Source: Pseudomonadota bacterium
Lineage (GTDB): Bacteria; Pseudomonadota; Gammaproteobacteria; Burkholderiales; Burkholderiaceae_C
Assembly: GCA_023442945.1 (NCBI GenBank)
Contig: JAEZWW010000114.1
Coordinates: 1-55,713 of the forward strand
Direction of reading: 5' to 3'
Length of the DNA stretch: 55,713 bases
This document shows, one piece after another, positions 15,845 through 23,798 of the stretch. The notes beneath the pieces are model-generated. The model ran no database searches, was not told the DNA's origin, and saw only the letters and a program-made list of their open reading frames with translations. Each line of letters starts with the position of its first letter. Positions within the stretch are counted from its first letter, which is position 1. Position numbers and translations under genes: made by a program.

Positions 15845-16812
15845 ACGCCCCGGGGGCCGCGACGCCGGGCGCGGGCTTCGTCGCCGAGGCGCTGTCGCCC
15901 GACTTCGGCTTTTACCTGCGCGCCGGCCGCTTGCTGGCCGAGCGGCAATCGTCACTGCAGCACATCGAGGTGCTGGACACGCCGCTGTTCGGCCGCGCCA
16001 TGCGCATCGACGGCTGCTTCATGACCAGCGAGCGCGACGAATTCTTCTACCACGAGCCCATGGTGCAGCTGCCCGCGGTCAGCCACGGCAACGTGCGCAG
16101 CGCCCTGGTGATTGGCGGCGGCGACGGCGGCAGCGTGCGCGAGTTGCTGCGCCACCGGCAGATGGCGCGCGTGCTGATGGTCGAGCTGGACGGCGACGTG
16201 CCCGCCATGGCGCGCGAATGGCTGCCCGCCGTCAGCGCCGGCGCCTTCGACGACCCGCGGCTGGAGCTGCGCATCGGCGACGGCCACGCCTACATGCTGC
16301 AACGAGACGACGGCGAGCGCTTCGATCAGATCGTGCTGGACCTGACCGACCCGTTCGGCCCCGCCGTGCAGCTGTACACGGCCGAGTTCTACGCCGCCTG
16401 CCGCGAGCGGCTGAACCCCGGCGGCGTGCTGTCGCTGCACATCCAGTCGCCCATCCACCGCGGCGAGACGCTGGCGCGCATCGTGGCGTCGGTGCGCAGC
16501 GCGTTTGCACACGTGGCGCCCTACTTCCAGTACGTGCCGCTGTACGGCACGCTGTGGGCGATGGCGCTGGCGTCCGACCGGGTCGAGCCGACGCTGCTCT
16601 CGCCCGTCGAGATCGATCGCCGCATCACCGCACTGGGCCTGCGCGAGCTGAAGCTGTACAACGGCGCCATGCACCAGGCGCTGCTGGCGCAACCGAACTT
16701 CGTGCGCGAGCTGCTCGCGCAGCCAGCCGAGCCGATCCGCGCCGCCAGCGCACTGCAAGACCCGACGCTCGACCCCGAGGCCAGCGTCGCCCCGCGCGTG
16801 CTGCCGGCCTGA
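15841..16812 (+). CDS. speE: Spermidine synthase (polyamine aminopropyltransferase)
   Basis: A 323-residue aminopropyltransferase. It has the N-terminal beta domain (QSSLQHIEVLDTPLFGRAM), the substrate-entry block MTSERDEFFYHEPM, the nucleotide-binding loop GGGDGG at residues 92-97 and the catalytic-loop block DLTDPFGPA. It transfers the aminopropyl group of decarboxylated AdoMet, made by the preceding gene, to putrescine. It is somewhat longer than E. coli SpeE, with an extended C-terminus. Confidence 0.96.
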   Translation: MNAPGAATPGAGFVAEALSPDFGFYLRAGRLLAERQSSLQHIEVLDTPLFGRAMRIDGCFMTSERDEFFYHEPMVQLPAVSHGNVRSALVIGGGDGGSVRELLRHRQMARVLMVELDGDVPAMAREWLPAVSAGAFDDPRLELRIGDGHAYMLQRDDGERFDQIVLDLTDPFGPAVQLYTAEFYAACRERLNPGGVLSLHIQSPIHRGETLARIVASVRSAFAHVAPYFQYVPLYGTLWAMALASDRVEPTLLSPVEIDRRITALGLRELKLYNGAMHQALLAQPNFVRELLAQPAEPIRAASALQDPTLDPEASVAPRVLPA

Positions 16813-16892
16813 ACCAGTCCGACCAGCGTCCGCCAGACCGCTGCAACCCGCCTGGCTTACCGCGCCCGTTCATCCACCCCTTGGAGCTGCCT

Positions 16893-17207
16893 ATGAAAAC
16901 CTTCGCCCTTTCCCTGATCGCCGCCAGCCTGGCCTGGGGTTGCAGCACGTTCGGCCAAGGCGTGGCCGCGGACGAGGTGCGCAACATCGGCTTTCACTGC
17001 ACCAACGGCGAAACGCTGTCGGTGCGCTTTCACAACGCCGAGGAGCGCGCGGTGCTGGTGCGCCACGGCCAGGAGATCAGCCTGAAGCAGCAGCCCAGCG
17101 GCTCTGGTTTCATTTACAGCAATGGCCCGAACACGATCCGCGGCAAGGGCAACGCGCTGACGGTGGAGATCGGCCGCATGGTGCCGCTGCAGTGCGAAGC
17201 GCATTGA
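16893..17207 (+). CDS. Small exported protein with MliC-like domain
   Basis: A 104-residue protein. Residues 1-25 form a signal peptide; AWGC near residue 17 resembles but does not match a lipobox. The mature part starts with FHCTNGETLSVRFHN and ends in PLQCEAH, so one disulfide is likely. The pattern Y-S-N-G...G-K-G-N-A-L-T-V-E fits the MliC/PliC fold, which blocks C-type lysozyme. GGAG lies seven bases before the ATG. It follows speE by 80 bp, with no clear link to polyamines. Assignment is by motif, not proven. Confidence 0.75.
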   Translation: MKTFALSLIAASLAWGCSTFGQGVAADEVRNIGFHCTNGETLSVRFHNAEERAVLVRHGQEISLKQQPSGSGFIYSNGPNTIRGKGNALTVEIGRMVPLQCEAH

Positions 17208-17230
17208 GGCCGTTGATCGCACCGCGTTGA

Positions 17231-17295
17231 ATGCTATTGTTTGAATAGCTGCCCGCGCAATCTGCTGTAGGGCCAGCGGCCCATTTCCTTTGAAT
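17231..17295 (+). repeat. Dispersed ~65-bp repeat, copy 4 (forward orientation)
   Basis: Reads TGCTATTGTTTGAATAGCTG..TGTAGGGCCAGCGGCCC..TTTGAA. The GCTATT/AATAGC ends pair. It fills the gap between the MliC-like gene and the next gene. Confidence 0.82.
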
Positions 17296-17312
17296 CACCG
17301 GTTCTGAACGCC

Positions 17313-17873
17313 ATGGCGACACCGTCTGCCCCCACCGCCCACTGCAGCGCCTACATCGCCACCAGCCTGGACGGCTTCATCGCCCGGCGCGATTGCAGCA
17401 TCGACTGGCTGGAAGCCGCGCAGGCCGGCGTTCCACCGGGCGAAGATTGCGGCTACGCGGCCTACATGGCGGGCATCGACGCCATCGTGATGGGGCGCAA
17501 CACCTTTGAAAAAGTCCAGAGCTTCCCCAGCTGGCCATACACGCTGCCCGTCTATGTGCTGAGCCGCCGCTGGGACGCCCTGCCCGCCGGCCCCCCGACC
17601 TCGGCCACGCTGTGGCGCGGCGACGTGGCCGAGCTGGCACGCCACGCCGCGGCGCAAGGCCACGCGCGCCTGTGCATCGACGGCGGGCTGGCGCTGCAAA
17701 GCTTCTTGGCCGCCGGCTTGCTGCGCGAGATCACCGTCACGCGCATCCCGGTGCTGCTGGGCGAAGGCCTGCCGCTGTTCGGCCCGCTGCCGCAGGGCGA
17801 CGTGGCGCTGCAGCACCTGGCCACGCGCACCTGGGACTTTGGCTTTGTGCAAAGCCATTACCGCATCGGTTGA
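17313..17873 (+). CDS. DHFR/RibD C-terminal domain reductase-like protein
   Basis: A 186-residue protein with the start signature AYIATSLDGFIARRDCSIDWL, the GIDAIVMGRNTFEKV block and the nucleotide-binding IDGGLALQSFLAAGLL block. These mark the RibD-C/dihydrofolate-reductase-like NAD(P)H reductases. Members are usually of unknown substrate; this is a stand-alone domain without the deaminase part of RibD. No signal peptide. It stands alone between repeat copy 4 and a convergent hydrolase gene. Confidence 0.88.
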   Translation: MATPSAPTAHCSAYIATSLDGFIARRDCSIDWLEAAQAGVPPGEDCGYAAYMAGIDAIVMGRNTFEKVQSFPSWPYTLPVYVLSRRWDALPAGPPTSATLWRGDVAELARHAAAQGHARLCIDGGLALQSFLAAGLLREITVTRIPVLLGEGLPLFGPLPQGDVALQHLATRTWDFGFVQSHYRIG

Positions 17874-17886
17874 GCGGACACAGCCC

Positions 17887-18921
17887 TCAAAGACCGCCCG
17901 CCGCGCGCAGCAACCAGCCGCCCACGGCCTGCGGCAGGCGCAGCACATGGCCCGGTGGCGCGCCGGCGCAAAAGCCGACATGGCCGCCTTGCGCCGGCTG
18001 CCACAGCGTGACGTGGCGGCTGACCTGGCTTGGGCGCGGCAGCGAATCGGCGGGCACGAACGGGTCGTTGCGCGCGTTCAGCAGCAGCGCGGGCACGCCG
18101 ACGTTGCCCAGCCAAGGCTTGGCCGACCCGCGCTGCCAGTAATCCTCCACCCCCGCAAAGCCGTGCAGCGGCGCGGTGAAGACGTCGTCAAACGCGTACA
18201 GGTCGCGCGCGGCGGCCAGCCGGTCGGCGTCGAACAGGCCGGGGTGCTGCACCAGCTTGGCGTGCGCCTTCACTTTCATCGTGCGCAAGAACATGCGCGT
18301 GTAGACCTGCCGGTTGAAGCCTCGCCCGATGGCGTGGCCGCCGGCGGCCATGTCCAGCGGCGCACACACCGCCGCCACCGCCTGCACGCTGCGCGTGGCG
18401 TCGCCGCCCACTTCACCCGCCCAGCGCAGCAGCGCATTGCCGCCCAGCGACACCCCCACCGCGACCACCGGGCCGCCGCCCGCCGCCTGCTGGTGGGCGT
18501 GAAAGCGCTGCAGCAGCCAGCCGACTTCGGCCCAGTCGCCGCAATGGTAGGCGCGCGGCGCCCAATTGATGGTGCCGGAGCAGCCGCGGAAATGCGGCAC
18601 GGCAAAGGCCAGGCCTTGCGCGCGGGCCCAACCGGCGAAAGCCTCGGCGTAGTGGCTGCGCGACGAGCCTTCCAGGCCGTGGAACAGCACCAGCAGCGGG
18701 CGCGGCGGTGCGCCGGCCGGCTGCGCGGCGTCACCGCCATCCAGCCAGTCCACATCAATGAAGTCACCGTCGGGCGTGTCCCAACGCTCGCGCCGGTAGG
18801 CGACGGGGGCGCCCGCCACGCGGCGCGCGAGCAGCGCGGGCCAGATGGTCTGCACATGGCCGCCGGGCAGCCAGCGCGGCGCGGTGTAAGTCCACCCCGG
18901 CAGGGCCGCATGTACTACCAA
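17887..18921 (-). CDS. YheT family alpha/beta hydrolase
   Basis: A ~344-residue hydrolase. It has the family opening APRWLPGGHVQTIWPAL, the oxyanion block LFHGLEGSSRSHYAEAF, the PHFRGCSG block and nucleophile elbow GVSLGGN, with a late GNVGVPALLLNARNDPF strand carrying the acid. Substrate unknown. No ATG exists in frame near the expected N-terminus: the only nearby candidates are the TTG at 18921 and a CTG, both inside repeat copy 5. The original start may therefore have been replaced by the repeat. The 3' end is 13 bp from the convergent reductase gene. Confidence 0.88.
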   Translation of the reverse strand: MVVHAALPGWTYTAPRWLPGGHVQTIWPALLARRVAGAPVAYRRERWDTPDGDFIDVDWLDGGDAAQPAGAPPRPLLVLFHGLEGSSRSHYAEAFAGWARAQGLAFAVPHFRGCSGTINWAPRAYHCGDWAEVGWLLQRFHAHQQAAGGGPVVAVGVSLGGNALLRWAGEVGGDATRSVQAVAAVCAPLDMAAGGHAIGRGFNRQVYTRMFLRTMKVKAHAKLVQHPGLFDADRLAAARDLYAFDDVFTAPLHGFAGVEDYWQRGSAKPWLGNVGVPALLLNARNDPFVPADSLPRPSQVSRHVTLWQPAQGGHVGFCAGAPPGHVLRLPQAVGGWLLRAAGGL

Positions 18922-18977
18922 TTCAATAGCTGCCTGCGCAGATGGTTGTAGGGCCAGAGGCCGAAAACATCCAAAAC
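18912..18977 (+). repeat. Dispersed ~65-bp repeat, copy 5 (forward orientation)
   Basis: Reads ACCAATTCAATAGCTGCCTG..GATGGTTGTAGGGCCAGAGGCC..CCAAAA. It overlaps the 5' end of the YheT hydrolase gene, whose frame runs through it as QAAIELVV. Confidence 0.82.
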
Positions 18978-18994
18978 CAGAGTCGCCGACGAGC

Positions 18995-19441
18995 TCAATG
19001 CAGCAGCTGGCCCGGCACGGTGACCTCGGCCACCTCGCTGCGCCCCGGGCTGGCGTGGTGCGCCACCAGGCGCCAGCCCTGCGCCGTCTTCAGGTAGACG
19101 TTGGTGGCCACGACCCAGGCGCGCTGCGGGCCTTCGTCGGTGTGCAGCTCGATGCGCTCCAGCACGTTGTGCACGGCCGCGCCCAGGGTTTCCACGCGGC
19201 GCACGCGCTCGGGCGTGGCTGCCAGGCGCCCGCCGGCCAGCAGCGCTTCAAACGCGGCGCGGATCGCGGCCGCGCCCACCTGGCGCGGGCCGCCGGGGTG
19301 GACGCAGACGATGTCGTCCTCGTCGGCCCAGCAGGCCATGAGCTGGTTCAGATCGCCCTGCTGCAGGGCTTCGTAGAACGCGGCTTCCACCTCGTCGGCG
19401 GTGCCGCCCAGCGCCGCAGCGCGGTAGCGTGACTTGGGCAT
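18995..19441 (-). CDS. NTF2-like (SnoaL/DUF4440-type) protein
   Basis: A 148-residue small alpha+beta protein with the NTF2-like opening DEVEAAFYEALQQGDLNQLM, the VHPGGPRQVGAAAIRAAFEALL block and a closing NVYLKTAQGWRLVAHHASP. This is the pattern of YybH-like SnoaL-2/DUF4440 proteins, which bind or convert small hydrophobic ligands. The real role is unknown. It lies 15 bp downstream of a Rossmann-fold gene on the same strand, so the two are probably co-transcribed. Confidence 0.85.
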   Translation of the reverse strand: MPKSRYRAAALGGTADEVEAAFYEALQQGDLNQLMACWADEDDIVCVHPGGPRQVGAAAIRAAFEALLAGGRLAATPERVRRVETLGAAVHNVLERIELHTDEGPQRAWVVATNVYLKTAQGWRLVAHHASPGRSEVAEVTVPGQLLH

Positions 19442-19456
19442 GGCGCGGTGAATGGG

Positions 19457-20269
19457 TCAGGAAGTCGGGGGCGTGGCTGGCATTGTGCCGCGCTCGGGCG
19501 AGGCGTGTTCGGCCGCGCCCCATACCGCGCCCAGCACCTGGCGCGCATCGCCCTGGGCGGCGGCGCGCAGCAGCTCGGGCGCCACCACGTGCACGCCGCG
19601 CGGGGCCAGGCGCAGCGCGGCTTCGGCGACCACGGCCAGACGCTCGGCGCGCAGGGGACGCTGGGCGTCGGGCACCATGTATTTGAAGATGCCCAGCATC
19701 CACGCCGCCAGCCGCTGCGGCGGCGAAAGCTGCACACCGCGACGCGGCGCCTCGGCCGTGCGCAGCCACAGCAGGCTGCTGAAGTCGATCTGCGCGACCT
19801 CGGCTTCGTTCAGATCGGCCAGGCCGTGCTTGAGCGCCTCCGGCAGCCGCCCGGCGGCGTGCGGCATCAACACCGCCAATTCGCGCACGCCCACGGCGTA
19901 CAGCCAGTGCGCCAGGGCGGGCAGCTGGGCCGGGGTGGGCGTCCACAGCGCGCGCTCGCGCTGGTGGTAGGGGCGCGGGGGTTCGAACATCACGACGGCA
20001 ACGTCGGCCAGGGATTCGCCCACCGGCCAGGCGGACGGCGCGTCGCCCCAGGGGGCGACGTTGAGCGTGCGCATGCCCTTGAGCGCGACCTGCAGCTGCT
20101 CGCGCGTGAGCACGGTGACCGGCTGCCACGCTCCGGCGCCGATCAGCCGGCGCGTGACTTCGCCGCCCAGCACCCCGCCCGCGCCAGCCACGAGCAGGCG
20201 TGGGCACGCGGCGGCAGCGGGCAGGCGGCGGCCGTGCGCCTCTAGCACTTGACCTACAGACGGTGACAC
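19457..20269 (-). CDS. Rossmann-fold NAD(P)-binding protein of unknown function
   Basis: A 270-residue protein with the dinucleotide loop LLVAGAGGVLGGEVTRRL near residue 25 and the weak pattern of an atypical short-chain dehydrogenase (NmrA/SDR-a type), without a clear YxxxK motif. Burkholderiales encode similar proteins of unknown function. Start is GTG; a second GTG seven codons later is possible. It precedes the NTF2-like gene and is divergent from lemA. Confidence 0.75.
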   Translation of the reverse strand: MSPSVGQVLEAHGRRLPAAAACPRLLVAGAGGVLGGEVTRRLIGAGAWQPVTVLTREQLQVALKGMRTLNVAPWGDAPSAWPVGESLADVAVVMFEPPRPYHQRERALWTPTPAQLPALAHWLYAVGVRELAVLMPHAAGRLPEALKHGLADLNEAEVAQIDFSSLLWLRTAEAPRRGVQLSPPQRLAAWMLGIFKYMVPDAQRPLRAERLAVVAEAALRLAPRGVHVVAPELLRAAAQGDARQVLGAVWGAAEHASPERGTMPATPPTS

Positions 20270-20327
20270 CCAGGTATGTTACTTTCCGCCGCACCCTTCA
20301 TGGGGCAACGACAAGAGGAAGCATCAC

Positions 20328-20948
20328 ATGAAATACTGGCTCGTCAAAATGGGCGCCCTGCTGGCAGTGGCGCTGTCGCTCACCGGCTGCGGCTACAACG
20401 ACTTCCAGCGCCTCGACGAGGCCACGAAGTCGGCCTGGAGCGAGGTGGTGAACCAGTACCAGCGCAGGTCCGACCTGATCGACAATCTGGTCAACACCGT
20501 CAAAGGCGAAGCCAAGTTTGAGCAGGACACGCTCAATCAGGTGATCCAGGCGCGCGCCAAGGCGACGTCGATCCAGGTCACGCCCGAAACGCTGAACAAC
20601 CCCGAGGCCTTCCAGCAGTTCCAGGCCGCGCAAGGCGAGCTGTCCAGCGCGCTGAGCCGCCTGATGGTGACGGTGGAACGTTACCCCGACCTGAAGGCCA
20701 ACAAGGCCTTTGCCGACCTGCGCGTGGCGCTGGAAGGCACGGAAAACCGCATCGCCGTGGCGCGCAACCGCTACATCCAGTCGGTGCAGGAATACAACGT
20801 GCTGGCCCGCAGCTTCCCCACCAACCTGACCGGCATGGTCTTCGGCTACAAGGCCAAGCCCAACTTCACGGTGGCCAACGAAGCGGCGATCTCCAACGCG
20901 CCCAAGGTCGATTTCGGCACCAGCCCGGCGCCAGCAGCATCGCGCTAA
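20328..20948 (+). CDS. lemA: LemA family protein
   Basis: A 206-residue protein with a lipobox-like signal (SLTGC, Cys21) followed by the LemA core: YNDFQRLDEATKSAWSEV, NQYQRRSDLIDNLVNTVKG and a C-terminal RNRYIQSVQEYNVLARSFP. The core is an anti-parallel helical bundle exposed outside the inner membrane. The biochemical role is unknown. It heads a trio with two TPM-domain genes, a conserved arrangement that points to an envelope function, perhaps protein quality control. AAGAGGAAG precedes the ATG. Confidence 0.93.
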   Translation: MKYWLVKMGALLAVALSLTGCGYNDFQRLDEATKSAWSEVVNQYQRRSDLIDNLVNTVKGEAKFEQDTLNQVIQARAKATSIQVTPETLNNPEAFQQFQAAQGELSSALSRLMVTVERYPDLKANKAFADLRVALEGTENRIAVARNRYIQSVQEYNVLARSFPTNLTGMVFGYKAKPNFTVANEAAISNAPKVDFGTSPAPAASR

Positions 20949-20984
20949 GCCAGCTTCGAGCCCCAGCGGTTTATTGAAGGAAAC

Positions 20985-21947
20985 ATGCGTCCGGCCCTAG
21001 TGTCAAAAGCGCTTGCAGCTATCTTTTTGGTAGTATTTGTCGCGCTGGGCGCGTGGGCGCAGCAGGTGTTGCCGGTTCCCGCGCTCACTGCGCGGGTGAT
21101 CGACACCACCGGCACGCTGCAGCCGGCCGAGATCGCCGCGCTGGACGCCAAGCTGGGCGCGCTGGAAAAAGACAAGGGCTCGCAGGTGGTGGTGCTGATG
21201 GTGCCCACCACCGCGCCCGAAGACATCGTCGCCTACGCCCAGCGCGTGGGCGACCACTGGAAGATCGGCCGCAAAGACGTGGGCGACGGCCTGCTGCTGC
21301 TGGTGGCCAAGGACGACCGGCGCGTGCGCATCGAAGTCGCCAAAACGCTGGAAGGCGCGATCCCCGACATCGCGGCCAAGGACATCATCGACCAGGCCAT
21401 CACCCCCTTCTTCAAGCAAGGCCAGTACGGCGCCGGGCTGGAAGCGGGTGTGGACCAGATCGGCGCGCGCATCCGCGGCGAGCCACTTCCGCCGGTAAAC
21501 GCGCCCCCACCGCGCAGCGGCGGTCAAAGCTTGGGTGGCGGCAGCAGCCTGTTCGACCTGCTGGTCATTGCCTTCATCGCGCTGCCCATCGTCAACGGTG
21601 TGGCGCGCGGCATTTTCGGCCGCAAGCTGGGCGCACTGGCCACCGGCGTGGGCATGGGCGGTCTGGCGTTTGTCATGACGACCAGCGTCGCCATCGCGCT
21701 GGTCGCCGCGGTCATTGCCCTGTTCTACGGCTTCTTTGCCGCGGCCATCTCGGCGCTGCCCCGCTCGCGTGGCGGAGGCGGGGGTGGCTTCTTTCCGCCA
21801 CCCGGTGGCGGCTGGGGCGGCGGTGGCTTTGGCGGCGGAGGCGGCGGCTGCGGTGGTGGTGGCGGCGGCTTCGGTGGTGGTGGCGGCGGCTTCAGCTCGG
21901 GCGGTGGCGGCAATTTCGGTGGCGGCGGCGCCAGCGGGAGTTGGTAG
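20985..21947 (+). CDS. TPM domain (YgcG-like) membrane protein with glycine-rich tail
   Basis: A 320-residue protein. Signal peptide to about residue 25 (GAWA), a TPM domain (about 30-160; VIDTTGTLQPAEIAAL, GSQVVVLMVPTTAPEDI, IEVAKTLEGAIPD), one or two membrane segments at about 185-250, and a tail of roughly 65 residues made almost only of Gly with Ser and Phe. TPM domains are often linked to photosystem repair or phosphatase activity in plants; bacterial roles are unclear. It follows lemA by 36 bp. Codons for AAIFLVVF in the signal peptide match the end of the dispersed repeat. Confidence 0.92.
   Translation: MRPALVSKALAAIFLVVFVALGAWAQQVLPVPALTARVIDTTGTLQPAEIAALDAKLGALEKDKGSQVVVLMVPTTAPEDIVAYAQRVGDHWKIGRKDVGDGLLLLVAKDDRRVRIEVAKTLEGAIPDIAAKDIIDQAITPFFKQGQYGAGLEAGVDQIGARIRGEPLPPVNAPPPRSGGQSLGGGSSLFDLLVIAFIALPIVNGVARGIFGRKLGALATGVGMGGLAFVMTTSVAIALVAAVIALFYGFFAAAISALPRSRGGGGGGFFPPPGGGWGGGGFGGGGGGCGGGGGGFGGGGGGFSSGGGGNFGGGGASGSW
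21002..21041 (+). repeat. Partial dispersed repeat inside TPM signal-peptide codons (reverse orientation)
   Basis: TCAAAAGCGCTTGCAGCTAT followed by CTTTTTGGTAGTATT closely matches the right half of repeat copy 1 (GCAGCTATATTTTTTGTAGTATTC). It lies within codons 7-19 of the TPM gene. Confidence 0.5.
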
Positions 21948-21950
21948 GCC

Positions 21951-22502
21951 ATGGCGTCCAAGCTGATGCGCGTTCTGCGCCACCGCTGGTTTGACGAATC
22001 GGACGCGCGCCGCGCTGTCCCGCCGGCGCTGTCCGAGCAGCTGCGCCGGCGCGTGCACGCCAGCGAGCAGTGCCACACCGGCGAGGTGCGCATCTGCGTC
22101 GAAGGCGGGCTGCCCACCAGCTATTTGTGGCGCCACTGGCGCGACGGCGAGTCGATTGCCGACATCGTGCGCCAGCGTGCGCTGATGCAGTTTTCCAAGC
22201 TGCGGGTCTGGGACACGGACGACAACAACGGCGTGCTGATCTACGTGCTGCTGGCGGAACACGCGATCGAACTCGTAGCCGACCGCGGCGTGCACCGCCT
22301 AGTTCCCGCGAGCGAATGGCAGGCGATCGTCGCGCGGCTGTCCAACGCGCTCAAGTCCGGCAATTTTGAAGACGGCCTGACCCGCGCGCTGGAAGAAGTC
22401 ACCGCCGTGTTGGTGGCGCATTTCCCGCAAGACAGCGACGTTGCGGCGGCGGACGCGGCGCCGCACCCCAACCAACTGCCCGACGAGCCGGTTTTGCGCT
22501 GA
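21951..22502 (+). CDS. Second TPM domain protein
   Basis: A 183-residue protein without signal peptide. It carries a TPM domain from about residue 30 (LRRRVHASEQCHTGEVRICVE; NNGVLIYVLLAEHAIELVADRGV; LSNALKSGNFEDGLTRALEEV). It starts 3 bp after the first TPM gene's stop and is clearly co-transcribed with lemA and that gene. Residues 1-25 are basic and contain no membrane anchor, so it may act on the cytoplasmic side of the same complex; that is inference. Confidence 0.9.
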   Translation: MASKLMRVLRHRWFDESDARRAVPPALSEQLRRRVHASEQCHTGEVRICVEGGLPTSYLWRHWRDGESIADIVRQRALMQFSKLRVWDTDDNNGVLIYVLLAEHAIELVADRGVHRLVPASEWQAIVARLSNALKSGNFEDGLTRALEEVTAVLVAHFPQDSDVAAADAAPHPNQLPDEPVLR

Positions 22503-22577
22503 GCGAACCACGGCAGTGGCGTCGTGGCCGGGTCTCATGCCTGGACCGTGGCGCGATGCGCCCGCCGCGCAGGACCG

Positions 22578-23171
22578 TCAGGCCGAAGCCTTCTTCTCCA
22601 TCGCGGTGATCTGGTCGAGCAGGCGCTTGTTGACGCCGTGCGCGGCGTCCAATTCCTGTTGCAGCGCCTTGCTGACCTGGGCGAAGGTCATGAGCTTGCG
22701 GTTGGTTTCGCGCAGGTGGTCGGAGATGCGCTTGGACATGGCCATGAGCAAGCGCGCAGCGACGGCCGGGTGGTCTTCCAGCAAGCGCGTCATCGCGTCG
22801 CGCGTCAGCACCGCCAGGGCCAGGTCGGTGGCTGCAATGCAGGTGGCTGAGCGTGGCGAGCCGTCGATGATGCCCATGTCACCGATCAGGCTGCCGGGAC
22901 CGAGGACCGAGACCACCATGCTGTCGTGGGCAGCGGAGACGGAGTTTTCGATCGTCACTTCGCCATCCAGCACCAGGGCCATGAAGTCGTTCTTCAACGA
23001 TTCGCCCTCACGAATCACCACGGATCCCGCTTCGACCAGCGACGGACGCATGTAGCCAACAATGGTGCGCGCATCGGATGCGCTGAGTTCCACCAAAGCA
23101 CCCTCGGTGACGAGCAGCGCCGCGGCCTTGGTCTGCACATGCGCGCTGGCGCGTGACTTGCCTGGAAACAT
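22578..23171 (-). CDS. Cyclic-nucleotide-binding domain protein without DNA-binding domain
   Basis: A 197-residue protein. Residues ~25-135 form a cNMP-binding beta-barrel (VVIREGESLKNDFMALVLDGEV; LGPGSLIGDMGIIDGSPRSATC, which is the phosphate-binding cassette with the expected Arg). The C-terminal ~60 residues are helical and likely coiled coil (KALQQELDAAHGVNKRLLDQ). The winged-helix domain of Crp/Fnr regulators is missing, so direct transcription control is unlikely. It is the next minus-strand gene after atpC but is separated by a terminator. Confidence 0.85.
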   Translation of the reverse strand: MFPGKSRASAHVQTKAAALLVTEGALVELSASDARTIVGYMRPSLVEAGSVVIREGESLKNDFMALVLDGEVTIENSVSAAHDSMVVSVLGPGSLIGDMGIIDGSPRSATCIAATDLALAVLTRDAMTRLLEDHPAVAARLLMAMSKRISDHLRETNRKLMTFAQVSKALQQELDAAHGVNKRLLDQITAMEKKASA

Positions 23172-23227
23172 GCCTTCAATTCTAGGGACGGACCGACCAG
23201 TCTCCTAGGCAATAATTATCAAAAGGT

Positions 23228-23250
23228 AAGGCCCGCACGCGGCGGGCCTT
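23228..23250 (-). terminator. Terminator of the atp operon
   Basis: Perfect 9-bp stem AAGGCCCGC / GCGGGCCTT with a 5-nt loop, 40 bp after atpC. The minus-strand tail is only moderately U-rich (ACCTTTTG). Confidence 0.75.
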
Positions 23251-23289
23251 ATTTTGACGTAGCGACGGCACGTACGGCCGCTGACGGCA

Positions 23290-23709
23290 TCAGCGCTTGT
23301 CGCGGTATTTTCGCAGCGCAGCAACCTGGGCGGCCAGGATGGCGAGTTCGGACGTGGCGCGGGCCATGTCGATCTCGCTCTTGGCGTTCTTGAGCGCCTC
23401 TTCGGCCTCGCGGCGCGCCACGTTGGCCTTTTCCTCGTCGAGGTCTTTGCCGCGGATGGCTGTGTCCGACAGCACGGTCACGACATTGGGCTGCACCTCA
23501 AGGATGCCGCCAGCCACGAAGATGAACTCTTCGCCGCCATCGGCCTTGGTGATGCGCACCGAGCCGGGCTTGATGCGGCTGATCAGCGGTGTGTGGCGCG
23601 GGTAGATGCCCAGCTCGCCCGCTTCACCGGGCAGGGCAACGAAGGTGGCCTCGCCCGAGAAGATGGACTCCTCGGCGCTGACCACGTCGACGTGAAGGGT
23701 GTGGGCCAT
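23290..23709 (-). CDS. atpC: ATP synthase epsilon subunit
   Basis: A 139-residue protein with the N-terminal beta-sandwich (HVDVVSAEESIFSGEATFVALP; GELGIYPRHTPLI) and the C-terminal helical hairpin that can inhibit rotation. It is part of the central stalk of F1. Last gene of the atp operon, followed by a terminator. Confidence 0.97.
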   Translation of the reverse strand: MAHTLHVDVVSAEESIFSGEATFVALPGEAGELGIYPRHTPLISRIKPGSVRITKADGGEEFIFVAGGILEVQPNVVTVLSDTAIRGKDLDEEKANVARREAEEALKNAKSEIDMARATSELAILAAQVAALRKYRDKR

Positions 23710-23798
23710 GCGTACTCCTGGTTAGATCCTGGCTCGCGGGGCGCGGCGGGCAGTTCAACTTGCCCATGCCACGTCGACCGCGATCGACTGGAACGAGG

